This document shows, one piece after another, positions 49,084 to 57,342 of a stretch of 64,000 nt of DNA. Location: NCBI GenBank assembly GCA_015999985.1, contig JAECRA010000017.1, forward strand, positions 1 to 64,000, read 5' to 3'. The DNA comes from Comamonadaceae bacterium. Lineage in GTDB: Bacteria; Pseudomonadota; Gammaproteobacteria; Burkholderiales; Burkholderiaceae_C. The notes beneath the pieces were generated by a model, which was not told the origin of the DNA, searched no databases, and saw nothing but the letters and a program-made list of their open reading frames with translations. Each line of letters begins with the position of its first letter. Positions within the stretch are counted from its first letter, which is position 1. Position numbers and translations under genes: made by a program.

Positions 49084-49974
49084 ATGGAAACTCGCTGGAT
49101 ACAAGACTTCGTGACCTTGACCGAAGTGCGCAATTTCACGCGTGCGGCGGAGCTGCGCAATGTTTCCCAGGCCGCATTCAGCCGCCGCATTCAGGCTTTG
49201 GAACAATGGTTGGGGGCTACGCTGGTAGACCGCTCCTGTTTCCCCATGCGCATTACAGAGGCTGGTGAGCGTTTCAGGCCTGCCGCCATAGCGCTTCTCG
49301 GTCAGATCTCTGACGTCAAGGCCGAAACCGCGGGTGAGCAAGAGGGGCACATTTTGCGCATAGCGCTGCCTTTTGCCTTGGCCGCCACGCGCCTGGCGCA
49401 ATGGTGGAGCGACTGGAGCCAGGGCCTGGAGGTGGCTGCCAGCATCGGCACCGGCCATGTGCTGGACACCATGCAATCTCTCTCCGAGGGCAGCGTAGAC
49501 ATGGTGATCTGCTACCAGCACGCCGCCAACCCTATCGCGCCTGACATGAGCCGCCACGAGAAAATCGTTCTGGGCAAGGAGAAAGTACGCCCCTACTCTG
49601 TGGCCGATGAAACACCCCAAGGCCGCAGCGCCAGATTTACCTTGCCGGGTACGGCGCAGCAGAAGGTGCCACTGCTGATGTATGCGCCCACGGTCTACTT
49701 CTCCAAGGTGGTCGATTCAGCCATTGAAAATGCTCCGCAAGCCTTGCACAGCACCACCATGGTCGAGTCCGCCATGACGGACGTGCTGGCCAACATGGCG
49801 CACAAGGGGCTGGGCGTGGCTTGGTTGCCAGACAGCAGTCTGGAATGCGGGCGTTTTCCTGACCTGGTTCTGGCAGCGGATGATCAGTGGGGCACTGAAG
49901 TGGACATCGTGGCCTACCGACTGCGCAACAACGGCCGCAAGGTGTTGGAGCGTGTATGGAAGCGTATAGGGTAG
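49084..49974 (+). CDS. LysR family regulator, probably of the dgdA-like gene
   Basis: A 296-residue LysR protein. METRWIQDFVTLTEVRNFTR, AAELRNVSQAAFSRRIQALE, QWLGATLVDRSCFPMRITEAGERF (in parts) is the DNA-binding part; the effector domain carries HILRIALPFALAATRLAQWW. The start resembles the HypT/YjiE-like branch. It diverges from the decarboxylase gene (start 48891) over 192 bp. In Burkholderia cepacia, DgdR is also a divergent LysR that represses dgdA in the absence of dialkyl amino acids, so the same role is inferred here. Confidence 0.92.
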   Translation: METRWIQDFVTLTEVRNFTRAAELRNVSQAAFSRRIQALEQWLGATLVDRSCFPMRITEAGERFRPAAIALLGQISDVKAETAGEQEGHILRIALPFALAATRLAQWWSDWSQGLEVAASIGTGHVLDTMQSLSEGSVDMVICYQHAANPIAPDMSRHEKIVLGKEKVRPYSVADETPQGRSARFTLPGTAQQKVPLLMYAPTVYFSKVVDSAIENAPQALHSTTMVESAMTDVLANMAHKGLGVAWLPDSSLECGRFPDLVLAADDQWGTEVDIVAYRLRNNGRKVLERVWKRIG

Positions 49975-50023
49975 AGCACTCAAGGGACCGCTGTCCCCTG
50001 GATTCCGCGGTCTTCTGACTTCG

Positions 50024-50085
50024 CCCCCTCTCCCCTGGCCGGGCGCCCGCATGCGGGAGAGGGATGGGGTGAGGGTAGACGGCGT
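50024..50085. repeat. Dispersed palindromic repeat, GGGAGAGGG type (second copy)
   Basis: CCCCCTCTCCCCTGGCCGGG and GCGGGAGAGGGATGGGGTGA pair around CGCCCGCAT. The tail GAGGGTAGACGGCG parallels the GAGGGCAAGCGGCG of the copy at 15188. It fills most of the gap between the LysR and YciH genes, which converge. Confidence 0.7.
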
Positions 50086-50166
50086 TTCAAGAATAGTCGG
50101 ACTCCGTTGAGCGCCCAGGTTCGTTGATTTCCGCCTTGAGTCGTGCGCCAGCCCTGCAGCCGTCGC

Positions 50167-50532
50167 TCAGCCCCCAGCCCGTTTCACGCGATGCCCCTGG
50201 GTCTGCAGCGCCGCCATCACCCGTTCCACATGATCCCCCTGCACCTCAATCACACCATCCTTGACCGTACCGCCCGATCCACAGGCCGCCCTCAGTTGCT
50301 TACCCAAGACTGCCAACGCCACGGAATCCAGCGCCACTCCTTTGACCAGCGTGACCGCCTTACCGCCCCGGCCTTTGGTCTCGCGTGAGACCCGCACGAT
50401 GCCGTCGCCCAACGGCACGGCGCTGGCGGATTTGCAGGTGCATTGCGCTATAGGCTGGCGGCACCCTGGGCACATGCGGCCGGTTTCAGTGGAATACACC
50501 AGACCGCCGCCAGAGAGTGATTTGCTTTTCAT
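50167..50532 (-). CDS. yciH: SUI1/YciH family translation factor
   Basis: A 121-residue protein with an N-terminal four-cysteine motif (MCPGCRQPIAQCTCK) and the SUI1 domain: VRVSRETKGRGGKAVTLVKG, LGKQLRAACGSGGTVKDGVIEVQGDHVERV (in parts). It is the bacterial counterpart of eIF1, thought to act in start-codon fidelity or stress translation; its role in bacteria is not settled. The ATG at 50532 is preferred over 50556. It diverges from the RhlE gene by 65 bp, so both RNA-related genes may share regulation. Confidence 0.92.
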   Translation of the reverse strand: MKSKSLSGGGLVYSTETGRMCPGCRQPIAQCTCKSASAVPLGDGIVRVSRETKGRGGKAVTLVKGVALDSVALAVLGKQLRAACGSGGTVKDGVIEVQGDHVERVMAALQTQGHRVKRAGG

Positions 50533-50597
50533 GGGCGCATATCCTATCGCCCGCATACACTGGGGACACGGCTCTTTGCCAGATTTTTATCACCCGC

Positions 50598-51857
50598 ATG
50601 CCATTTACCTCCCTGGGTCTCTCGCCCGAACTCGCCAGCGCCACCAGCGCGCTGGGCTTTACTCAGCCTACTCCCGTCCAATCTCAGGCCATTCCCCCGG
50701 CGCTCGGCGGGGCGGATTTGCTCGCCACGGCGCAAACCGGCTCGGGTAAAACCGTGGCCTTCGCCCTGCCCCTGCTGCAACATTTGCAGAAAGCCGGTGC
50801 CCCTTCTCCACGCCGGGTTCGCGCCCTGGTATTGGTGCCTACGCGTGAGCTCGCTGCGCAGGTGGGCGAAGTACTGAGAAGCTTGGGTGAGCACCTGCAA
50901 CCGCGCCCGAAGACGGTCGTGGTCTTTGGCGGCGTGTCCATCAATCCGCAGATGATGGCTCTGCGAGGCGCTGCTGACATCGTGGTGGCCACACCCGGGC
51001 GCCTGCTTGATCTGGTGGATCAAAATGCGCTGCGCCTGTCTGGTGTGGAGCAGTTGGTGCTGGACGAGGCGGACAGGCTACTGGACTTAGGGTTTGCCGA
51101 GGAGCTCAATCGCGTGCTGGCCCTGCTGCCCGCGCGTCGGCAGAACCTGTTCTTCTCTGCCACGTTTCCGCCCAGCGTGCAGGCCTTGGCCCAGGGCCTG
51201 CTGCACGAGCCGGTGCGCATTGACGTGCCCGCCGAACCTGAGAGCGCGCCTGCCGTGACGCAGCGCGTGATCCATGTCGACGAGCCGCGCCGCACGCAGT
51301 TGCTTCGCCACCTGATCAAAGAACACCCCGGCGAGCGGGTACTGGTCTTTGTAGGCAGTCAGTACACCGCCGAACATCTGGCCAGCAAGCTGCACCGTGA
51401 CGGCTTGTTCGCCACCGCCTTTCATGGGGGCCTGAGCCAGGGCGCGCGCAAGCAGGTGCTGGACGAGTTCAAAGATTCCCGTTGGGACGTGTTGATCACC
51501 ACCGATCTGGCCGCGCGCGGCCTGCATATCGACCAATTACCCGTGGTGGTGAACTATGACTTGGCGCGCTCTCCCGTGGACCACGTCCACCGCATTGGCC
51601 GAACCGGTCGGGCCGGTCTGAGCGGATTGGCCATCAGCTTTGTCAGTGCCAGCACCGAAGCGCATTTCAGCCTGATCGAAAAGCGCCAGGGCCTGAGCCT
51701 GCCAAGGGAACAAGTGCCTGGCTTCGAGCCCAAGGAAACCGCCGAGCCAGCCACTCCCGCAAAGCTGGTCGCACAAGACAACGGTGGCATCAAAGGCAAG
51801 CGCCCCAGCAAGAAAGACAAGCTTCGCGCCGCGGCGCAGCAAAAGCCCTCAAGCTAA
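50598..51857 (+). CDS. rhlE: DEAD-box RNA helicase, RhlE type
   Basis: A 419-residue helicase with all core motifs: Q motif (FTQPTPVQSQAIP), I (AQTGSGKT), Ia (PTRELAAQV), Ib (TPGRLLD), II (DEAD in LVLDEADRLLDLGF), III (SATFP), IV-like VLVFVGSQYTAEHL, V (TTDLAARGLHIDQLPVVVNYD) and VI (HRIGRTGR). The tail is short and lysine-rich (GGIKGKRPSKKDKLRAAAQQ). It remodels RNA, probably in ribosome maturation or mRNA decay. The ATG at 50598 is chosen because upstream codons (to 50517) lie in the yciH promoter region and show no family similarity. Confidence 0.94.
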   Translation: MPFTSLGLSPELASATSALGFTQPTPVQSQAIPPALGGADLLATAQTGSGKTVAFALPLLQHLQKAGAPSPRRVRALVLVPTRELAAQVGEVLRSLGEHLQPRPKTVVVFGGVSINPQMMALRGAADIVVATPGRLLDLVDQNALRLSGVEQLVLDEADRLLDLGFAEELNRVLALLPARRQNLFFSATFPPSVQALAQGLLHEPVRIDVPAEPESAPAVTQRVIHVDEPRRTQLLRHLIKEHPGERVLVFVGSQYTAEHLASKLHRDGLFATAFHGGLSQGARKQVLDEFKDSRWDVLITTDLAARGLHIDQLPVVVNYDLARSPVDHVHRIGRTGRAGLSGLAISFVSASTEAHFSLIEKRQGLSLPREQVPGFEPKETAEPATPAKLVAQDNGGIKGKRPSKKDKLRAAAQQKPSS

Positions 51858-52473
51858 GCGGTCTTAACAGTGGCGCTGAAGCGCCATAACTCTGCCCTTT
51901 TAACTTCTCCGGAGTTCGGTATCCCCTGGGAGCGCCAAGCTCCAGCTTGGCAATTCGAGGCATCTACGAAAGCAGAATTGCCAAGCTGGAGCTGAGCGTT
52001 CCCAGGAGAACAGCCACTCGCAAAAGTGTGCATCCCGAGCCGATGCTGAGCAGTTCAAAGCGCCCAAGTCGCCAGATGCCTTGGTATCCCCCTGGGACCG
52101 CCGAGCTCTCGCTCGGCATCTTCGGCATCTTCGGCGTCTACAGCCAGCGCCTATGCCAGGCCAGACAGAAACTTCGCTGCCCAGTGCTCCGGTGTTCTCT
52201 CCATCGCCCCGATTCCCCGACTCGACAACCACCGCTGCCCCCTATCCGTGGACGGAATCTAAGAAAGTTGTATCATGCAACTGTTTCCATGTATGAGGTA
52301 GCCGATGGTTTGACAGGGTAGTGCTCAGTCACTTTCTCCGAATTCGTCGTAGCCATTCGAGTCGCCCAAGCTGTTCGGGCTGAACCTTTCGACGGATCTC
52401 AGGACAGGCCTGTCGAAGCTTTCACCCCCGCCCCACACCACCTCAATAACTCAGCCATCCCGGAGGATCACCC
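51858..52473. repeat. Intergenic stretch filled with REP-like elements of both families
   Basis: No gene is seen in these 616 bases. A hairpin TGGCGC-TGAA-GCGCCA (51871-51886) follows the helicase and may terminate it. A family A pair lies at 51923-51960 and 51976-52004, and a family B element at 52089-52121 with a short repeated tail (GGCATCTTCGGCATCTTCGG). A degraded copy of the long GTCGAAGG-type repeat is at 52372-52419. The stretch has absorbed all the repeat families of the window except the GGGAGAGGG type. Confidence 0.78.
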
Positions 52474-53415
52474 ATGAAATCCGAACCCTCGCGCATAGAA
52501 GCCATCCGAGCATCCTCGCGCTCCTTGGCCCGCGACTGGGGCTTCATGGGCAGCCGCTTTGCTGGCGAAAGCCTTTCCCCTTCCGCCGTCCACGCCCTCA
52601 TAGAAATTGATGGCGGCCCGGTCAGCGCCAAAGACCTGGGAGCGCGCCTGCGACTGGAAAAGTCCAGCGTTAGCCGCTTGCTGCGCAAACTGGTGACATC
52701 GGGCGACGTTGTCGAGTCGACCGACACCCAAGATAACCGGCTCAAACTCCTGTCACTCACCTCCATCGGCCAGATGCGCGTAGCCTCCATCCATGCCCAT
52801 GCCCGCGCGCAGGTAGAAAAAGCCCTGGAACACCTTCAGCCCGGTCAAGATCGTGTCGTCTCCCAAGGCTTGCACCTGTACAGCCGAGCACTTGCTGCTC
52901 AATCCAGCAGCCCAGACAAGCCCGCAGTGGAATTGATACCCGGCTACCAGCTAGGCCTGATTTCCCGCGTCACACAGATGCATGCGCTTTACTACGCCCG
53001 AGAATCCGGCTTCGGCCAACGCTTTGAATCGGTAGTGGCCGCAGGCTTGGCCGAGTTTTCCAATCGTTTGGACAAGCCCCAAAACATGATCTGGGCCGCC
53101 ATGCATGGCGGCGAGATCATCGGCTCAGTGGCCATGGATGGTGAAGATTTAGGCCCCGATATCGCCCACTTGCGCTGGTTCATCGTCGACGACAGCGTGC
53201 GCGGCAGCGGCGCCGGTCGAAAGCTGCTTTCTGCAGCGCTCAATTTTGCAGATCAGCAAGGTTTTGCAGAGACCCACCTCTGGACCTTCAGCGGACTGAA
53301 TGCTGCCCGTCATTTATACGAATCTCTAGGCTTCGATTGTGCCCAAGAGCAGGCCGGTGATCAGTGGGGGAAAGAAGTGCTTGAGCAGCGTTTTGTCAGA
53401 AAGCGGCCCCGCTAA
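52474..53415 (+). CDS. MarR-GNAT fusion protein
   Basis: A 313-residue fusion. Residues 1-145 are a MarR winged helix: SPSAVHALIEIDGGPVSAKD, LGARLRLEKSSVSRLLRKLV and the wing with TDTQDNRLKLLSLTSIGQ. Residues 155-313 are a GNAT acetyltransferase with GSVAMDGEDLGPDIAHLRWF, IVDDSVRGSGAGRKLLSAAL (acetyl-CoA loop) and AARHLYESLGFDC. The architecture is known in many bacteria and couples transcriptional sensing with acetylation; the substrate is unknown. The ATG at 52474 has GGAGGATC upstream. It stands alone. Confidence 0.92.
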   Translation: MKSEPSRIEAIRASSRSLARDWGFMGSRFAGESLSPSAVHALIEIDGGPVSAKDLGARLRLEKSSVSRLLRKLVTSGDVVESTDTQDNRLKLLSLTSIGQMRVASIHAHARAQVEKALEHLQPGQDRVVSQGLHLYSRALAAQSSSPDKPAVELIPGYQLGLISRVTQMHALYYARESGFGQRFESVVAAGLAEFSNRLDKPQNMIWAAMHGGEIIGSVAMDGEDLGPDIAHLRWFIVDDSVRGSGAGRKLLSAALNFADQQGFAETHLWTFSGLNAARHLYESLGFDCAQEQAGDQWGKEVLEQRFVRKRPR

Positions 53416-53563
53416 CCCGAGCACAGGGATTGGGGGCCGGAGCGGTTTTGCAGTGGCTTCCTAGACCAGGACGTACTCACCGCAAGAAGCTCAGGCCGCC
53501 TGCACTCAAAACACTGATAATGACTTCAATCGTCCGATTCAGATTTTTCCTTCATTCAGCGCG

Positions 53564-54250
53564 ATGCTCAGCTTTTCTAAAATATCGACGAGTCGATTGA
53601 AAACCAGCCCCTTCCTTTGGACGGAAATATCTGGCCTGTATTCGCCGCAGGATTGTGCTTCTCTAGCGCAGACTTACCCGCTCGATCACTTCAGAACGAT
53701 TGAGGCTTACGGGGGAGAAAAAGATTATCGGTACGATGCCCGGTCGCTTGTACCAATGGGTGAGCAAACTGTCTCGCGCCCGGAATATCTGTCCCCTGCT
53801 TGGCGGCAGTTTGCGCAAGACTTGATTTCTGATGATTATCGAAAAGCCATGTCCGAGCTGACAGGCATGGACCTGTCAGATTTCCCCATGGAAGCCAATT
53901 TGTACCACTATGGGTCTGGCGCGCTGCTCGGTCCCCATCGTGATCTGCCAGAAAAAAAGATCACGCACGTCTTCTATTTCAATGAACGCTGGCTTCCCAC
54001 AGATGGTGGGTGTCTTGCCATATTGAACTCATCAGACGCCAAAGATGTTGCAGCCTTGGTCAACCCCATGGTCGGCAACTCAGTGGCTTTTGTCCGGTCA
54101 GATGCATCTTGGCATGAGGTGACCAAGGTCACCGGCAAGGTGCGCGAATCGCGCCGCAGTGTGACGGTCACGTTCTATCTGCCTGGGTCTTTAAGTTCAA
54201 TGTGGCCACCAGGATCCGAACTGGAACTGCACGACTATATTTCTGCTTGA
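53564..54250 (+). CDS. 2-oxoglutarate/Fe(II)-dependent oxygenase
   Basis: A 228-residue protein with a prolyl-hydroxylase-like double-stranded beta helix. The metal triad is His and Asp in YGSGALLGPHRDLPE and the distal His in VRSDASWHEVTKV. The 2-oxoglutarate-binding arginine is in KVRESRRSVTVTFYL. The start shows no good ribosome site, so a slightly later start is possible. It lies 93 bp before the Wzm gene on the same strand. It could hydroxylate a glycan or a protein of the polysaccharide locus, but this is inferred only from position. Confidence 0.83.
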   Translation: MLSFSKISTSRLKTSPFLWTEISGLYSPQDCASLAQTYPLDHFRTIEAYGGEKDYRYDARSLVPMGEQTVSRPEYLSPAWRQFAQDLISDDYRKAMSELTGMDLSDFPMEANLYHYGSGALLGPHRDLPEKKITHVFYFNERWLPTDGGCLAILNSSDAKDVAALVNPMVGNSVAFVRSDASWHEVTKVTGKVRESRRSVTVTFYLPGSLSSMWPPGSELELHDYISA

Positions 54251-54343
54251 GGTGATCTGCTTCCTGGCGTTTAGGTGCCTGGCTGAGTAGCCGCACCATC
54301 CAATATAAAAATCTGGACGACCACTCGGTACCATTAAAAACCT

Positions 54344-55162
54344 ATGTCCAGGCAATTGTTTGAAGGAGCCGCCCTGCGGTTGATTCCCTGGCAACACAGA
54401 TCGTTGATATGGGCTCTTGTTCTGCGTGAGATAGGCTCGCGCTACAGAAGCTCGGTCATAGGGTGGGCGTGGTCAGTCATCACCCCTTTGTTTACGCTGG
54501 CGGTCTATACCCTTGTCTTCAAGAACGTGTTCTCAGTCAAGTGGACGGGTGGTGACGGCACATCCGTTGAGTTTGCCGTTCTGATATTCATCGGCATGAC
54601 CGTGTTCGGATTTTTCTCGGAGTGTGTGACCCGCGCACCGCTGCTGATTACATCCAACGTTAACTACGTCAAAAAAATCGTGTTCCCCCTGGAGATCTTG
54701 CCGTGGGTGAGTCTGGGCGTCGCTGCATTCCACGCACTGGTCAGCTTGATGGTGCTGCTTGTGTTCTACGCTTTGGTGGTGGGGCTGCCTCATTGGACGG
54801 CGGTCTTGTATCCGCTGGTGATGGCGCCGCTCTTACTTCTCACCATGGGCCTTTCCTGGATCTTCAGTGCCGTCGGCGTGTATTTTCGGGACATGGGCCA
54901 CATCATCGGCTCACTGCTCTTGCCTTTGATGTTCCTGACTCCAATCTTCTACCCCATCAGCGCTTTGCCCGCTCAATTGAGAGGGGTGATTGGGCTCAAT
55001 CCGCTGGCTTCCGTCATTGAAAACGCACGGCTCGTACTCTATTGGGGACAGGTGCCGGAACTCATGCCTTTGTTCGCAGAGATTGTGGCGACCGGCATAT
55101 TTGCCTTTGTAGGACTTTGCTTCTTCCAGAAGAGCCGCGAAGGGTTTGCCGATGTCCTCTGA
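54344..55162 (+). CDS. wzm: ABC-2 type polysaccharide exporter, membrane subunit (Wzm)
   Basis: A 272-residue membrane protein of the ABC-2/TagG family with six hydrophobic segments. Typical words are LIWALVLREIGSRYRSSVIGWAWSVITPLF (in parts), YVKKIVFPLEILPWV, and YFRDMGHIIGSLLLPLMFLTPIFYPISALPA (in parts). It forms the channel for undecaprenol-linked O antigen or capsule glycan across the inner membrane. The ATPase gene starts within its last codons (55152), so the two are translated together. Upstream is the oxygenase gene and downstream, on the opposite strand, the assembly genes. Confidence 0.93.
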   Translation: MSRQLFEGAALRLIPWQHRSLIWALVLREIGSRYRSSVIGWAWSVITPLFTLAVYTLVFKNVFSVKWTGGDGTSVEFAVLIFIGMTVFGFFSECVTRAPLLITSNVNYVKKIVFPLEILPWVSLGVAAFHALVSLMVLLVFYALVVGLPHWTAVLYPLVMAPLLLLTMGLSWIFSAVGVYFRDMGHIIGSLLLPLMFLTPIFYPISALPAQLRGVIGLNPLASVIENARLVLYWGQVPELMPLFAEIVATGIFAFVGLCFFQKSREGFADVL

Positions 55163-56408
55163 TATGGCCATTGAAGTCACGGCCTTGAACAAATGCTATC
55201 GGGTGTTTGATACCCCGCAGGACCGCTTCATGCAGATGCTGCCCTTCGGGGGGCAACGTCGATTTCGTGAGTTTTGGGCGTTGAAGGATGTGTCCTTTGA
55301 AGTAATCAGGGGCGACGCTGTAGGAATCATCGGCCGCAACGGAAGCGGTAAGTCGACTCTGTTGCAACTGATCTGCGGCACGCTCAATGCCACTTCCGGC
55401 GAGATCGTGGCCAGGGGTAAAGTGGCCGCGCTACTGGAACTGGGGTCCGGCTTCAATCCCGAATTCACAGGCCGGGAAAATGTGTATCTCAACGGCGCCT
55501 TGCTGGGGATGAGCAGAGCAGACATGGATGCTCGCTTTGATGAGATCGCCAGTTTTGCCAACATCGGTGAGTTCATGGACCAACCCACCAAAACCTATTC
55601 AAGCGGCATGCTGGTCAGGTTGGCTTTTTCGGTGTCTGTGTGTGTTGAGCCAGACATTCTGATCATTGATGAAGCACTTGCGGTGGGGGACGCGTCTTTT
55701 CAATTCAAATGCCTGGCACGGCTTGAAGCCTTGGCCCAGCAGGGGACAACCCTGCTGTTTGTGTCTCACGACATGAGCATGGTCAAAAGGTTTTGCAAGA
55801 AGGCGCTGTACCTTAGCGAAGGAAAATTGAAGGCGTCAGGCTCGCCCGAAGAAATGGCAGAGATGTACCTGCTTGATATGCGAGACGAGCAGCGTCAGTG
55901 GGCCAGTGGCGGAGCCATACCCGTGGCCTTGAAGAAAAGCGTGAATGACGCCCGCATCGCGTTCGGCACCACAGAAGGTGAGATCACCGCGGCCTGCTTC
56001 ACCAACACGGGTAGTCATTACTCGTCATTTGTGTTTGGTGAGATGGTTGAAGTTGAAATAAGCTGTCGGCTTCATCAATCCATTCATCTGCCCAATGTCA
56101 GTCTGACCGTGCAAGAAGCGCGGCTACTGGTCGTGGGCGGCAAGAACTTTCAGATCACCCCCGCTCAAACAGACAGCGAATGGTTTTCAAGCAAGCTGAG
56201 CTTTCGTTTTCCTGCCAAGCTGGCCCCTGGTAGGTATCACATCACCCTCAAACTGATGAACGGGCACAGTGAAGAGACTTCGCTGTTGATTGACAAACAG
56301 GTGGGCCTGCTGAGCTTTGATACTGTGGCGGGCCGTGATCAGTCATTTCTGGGCATCGTAGATCTGGGCATTGAGCTGAACACCAAGTTGCCACCCTCCG
56401 GCGATTAA
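55152..56408 (+). CDS. wzt: ABC-type polysaccharide exporter, ATPase with glycan-binding tail (Wzt)
   Basis: A 418-residue ATPase. Walker A is GIIGRNGSGKSTLLQLI, the signature TKTYSSGMLVRLAFSV, Walker B DILIIDEALAVGD and the switch FVSHDMSMV. After about residue 250 a beta-rich Wzt C-terminal domain follows (ARIAFGTTEGEITAACFTNTG, VEVEISCRLHQSI, LAPGRYHITLKLMNG), which in Escherichia coli O9a recognises the modified end of the finished chain. The ATG at 55152 (GAAGG upstream) overlaps wzm by 11 bp; TTG 55146 and ATG 55164 are alternatives. The adjacent methyltransferase gene suits a chain-end cap that this domain would read. Confidence 0.93.
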   Translation: MSSDMAIEVTALNKCYRVFDTPQDRFMQMLPFGGQRRFREFWALKDVSFEVIRGDAVGIIGRNGSGKSTLLQLICGTLNATSGEIVARGKVAALLELGSGFNPEFTGRENVYLNGALLGMSRADMDARFDEIASFANIGEFMDQPTKTYSSGMLVRLAFSVSVCVEPDILIIDEALAVGDASFQFKCLARLEALAQQGTTLLFVSHDMSMVKRFCKKALYLSEGKLKASGSPEEMAEMYLLDMRDEQRQWASGGAIPVALKKSVNDARIAFGTTEGEITAACFTNTGSHYSSFVFGEMVEVEISCRLHQSIHLPNVSLTVQEARLLVVGGKNFQITPAQTDSEWFSSKLSFRFPAKLAPGRYHITLKLMNGHSEETSLLIDKQVGLLSFDTVAGRDQSFLGIVDLGIELNTKLPPSGD

Positions 56409-56418
56409 TCTCTTGGCT

Positions 56419-57342
56419 TCAGGCGGCCTTGAAGACGCCAACGGCAAAATCAGACTCAAGAAAGCGATTGGAGATCAGTGTGTCTTCAATCTGAAAAAGC
56501 ATTTCAAGCAAAGCCATGGAGCGGGGGTCGCTCTCTACAAAGTTGCCTGCAATGCCGTGCAAGGCAAACTGCAAGATGTTGCCCCCACAGGGGTTGAAGG
56601 CACATTCAACAAAGTGTTCGGACAACACTCTTCGTATGTCCTGCGACCTTATGGCTTCTGATGGGTCCACCTTGACCACTTCGGCCGGCTCTGGAAGCGG
56701 AACGACGTGCTGTACCTTGCCAAAGTGCTCCACCTGAAACGACCGCCGATACTCTGGCGGCAAGAGTTCAAATGCGCTTGCCAGAACTTGGCGTTGACGC
56801 GCGCTGAACGCAAAATGATTTGCACCCACGTATTCATTGAAAAATACCCAGCCACCGGGCTTGAGGGCGGTGCGCACGGATTGACAAACCAGCTCCAGTT
56901 GCTTGATGTGGTGCAATGACCCATTGAACCAGACGGCGTCATATAGCCCGTGGCCCAGCGGTGTTTTCTGAACATCCTGGACCAGGTAGTTGATGTTGTG
57001 CGCCCCCATGGCATGAGCCTCGGCCCGAGCGATGTCGATGGCACCAGGTGCGAGGTCCATGGCATCAAACTGACCGAACGCGTCTTGTCGAAACAACTCG
57101 CGCTCAAGTGAACCGCTACCGCAACCAATGCTCAACATTTTTGCAGTGGAGGTAGGTCGGTCAAAGAATTCCTTCATGCAATAGGTGCCCCACCATCCAT
57201 GAGGGGTGCCTGCACACGCCTTGCGTTGAAAGCGCTTTTGAACGGCGGGTATCGCCAGCCAGTACATCTGAGGTGAAAACGCGTCCGAGCTCGCGACATT
57301 CTTAGACCAATGCGCTGCGGTGATCTCTTCGTCAGTGCTCAT
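56419..57342 (-). CDS. Class I SAM-dependent methyltransferase
   Basis: A 307-residue methyltransferase. The cofactor motif I is AKMLSIGCGSGSLERELFRQ, the acidic end of strand 2 is FDAMDLAPGAIDIARAEAHA, motif II NINYLVQDVQKTPLG and post-II VWFNGSLHHIKQLELVC. A long C-terminal half (NEYVGANHFAFSARQRQVLA onward) is less typical. The ATG at 57342 overlaps the stop of the giant glycosyltransferase gene by 4 bp. It converges with wzt, 10 bp between stops. It is a good candidate for methylating the chain end recognised by Wzt. Confidence 0.88.
   Translation of the reverse strand: MSTDEEITAAHWSKNVASSDAFSPQMYWLAIPAVQKRFQRKACAGTPHGWWGTYCMKEFFDRPTSTAKMLSIGCGSGSLERELFRQDAFGQFDAMDLAPGAIDIARAEAHAMGAHNINYLVQDVQKTPLGHGLYDAVWFNGSLHHIKQLELVCQSVRTALKPGGWVFFNEYVGANHFAFSARQRQVLASAFELLPPEYRRSFQVEHFGKVQHVVPLPEPAEVVKVDPSEAIRSQDIRRVLSEHFVECAFNPCGGNILQFALHGIAGNFVESDPRSMALLEMLFQIEDTLISNRFLESDFAVGVFKAA

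Noticed and set aside
47563-49620. Long 685-codon reading of the decarboxylase gene
   Set aside because: The upstream 243 codons are antisense to the divergent LysR gene. Family alignment and the gap promoter support the ATG at 48891.
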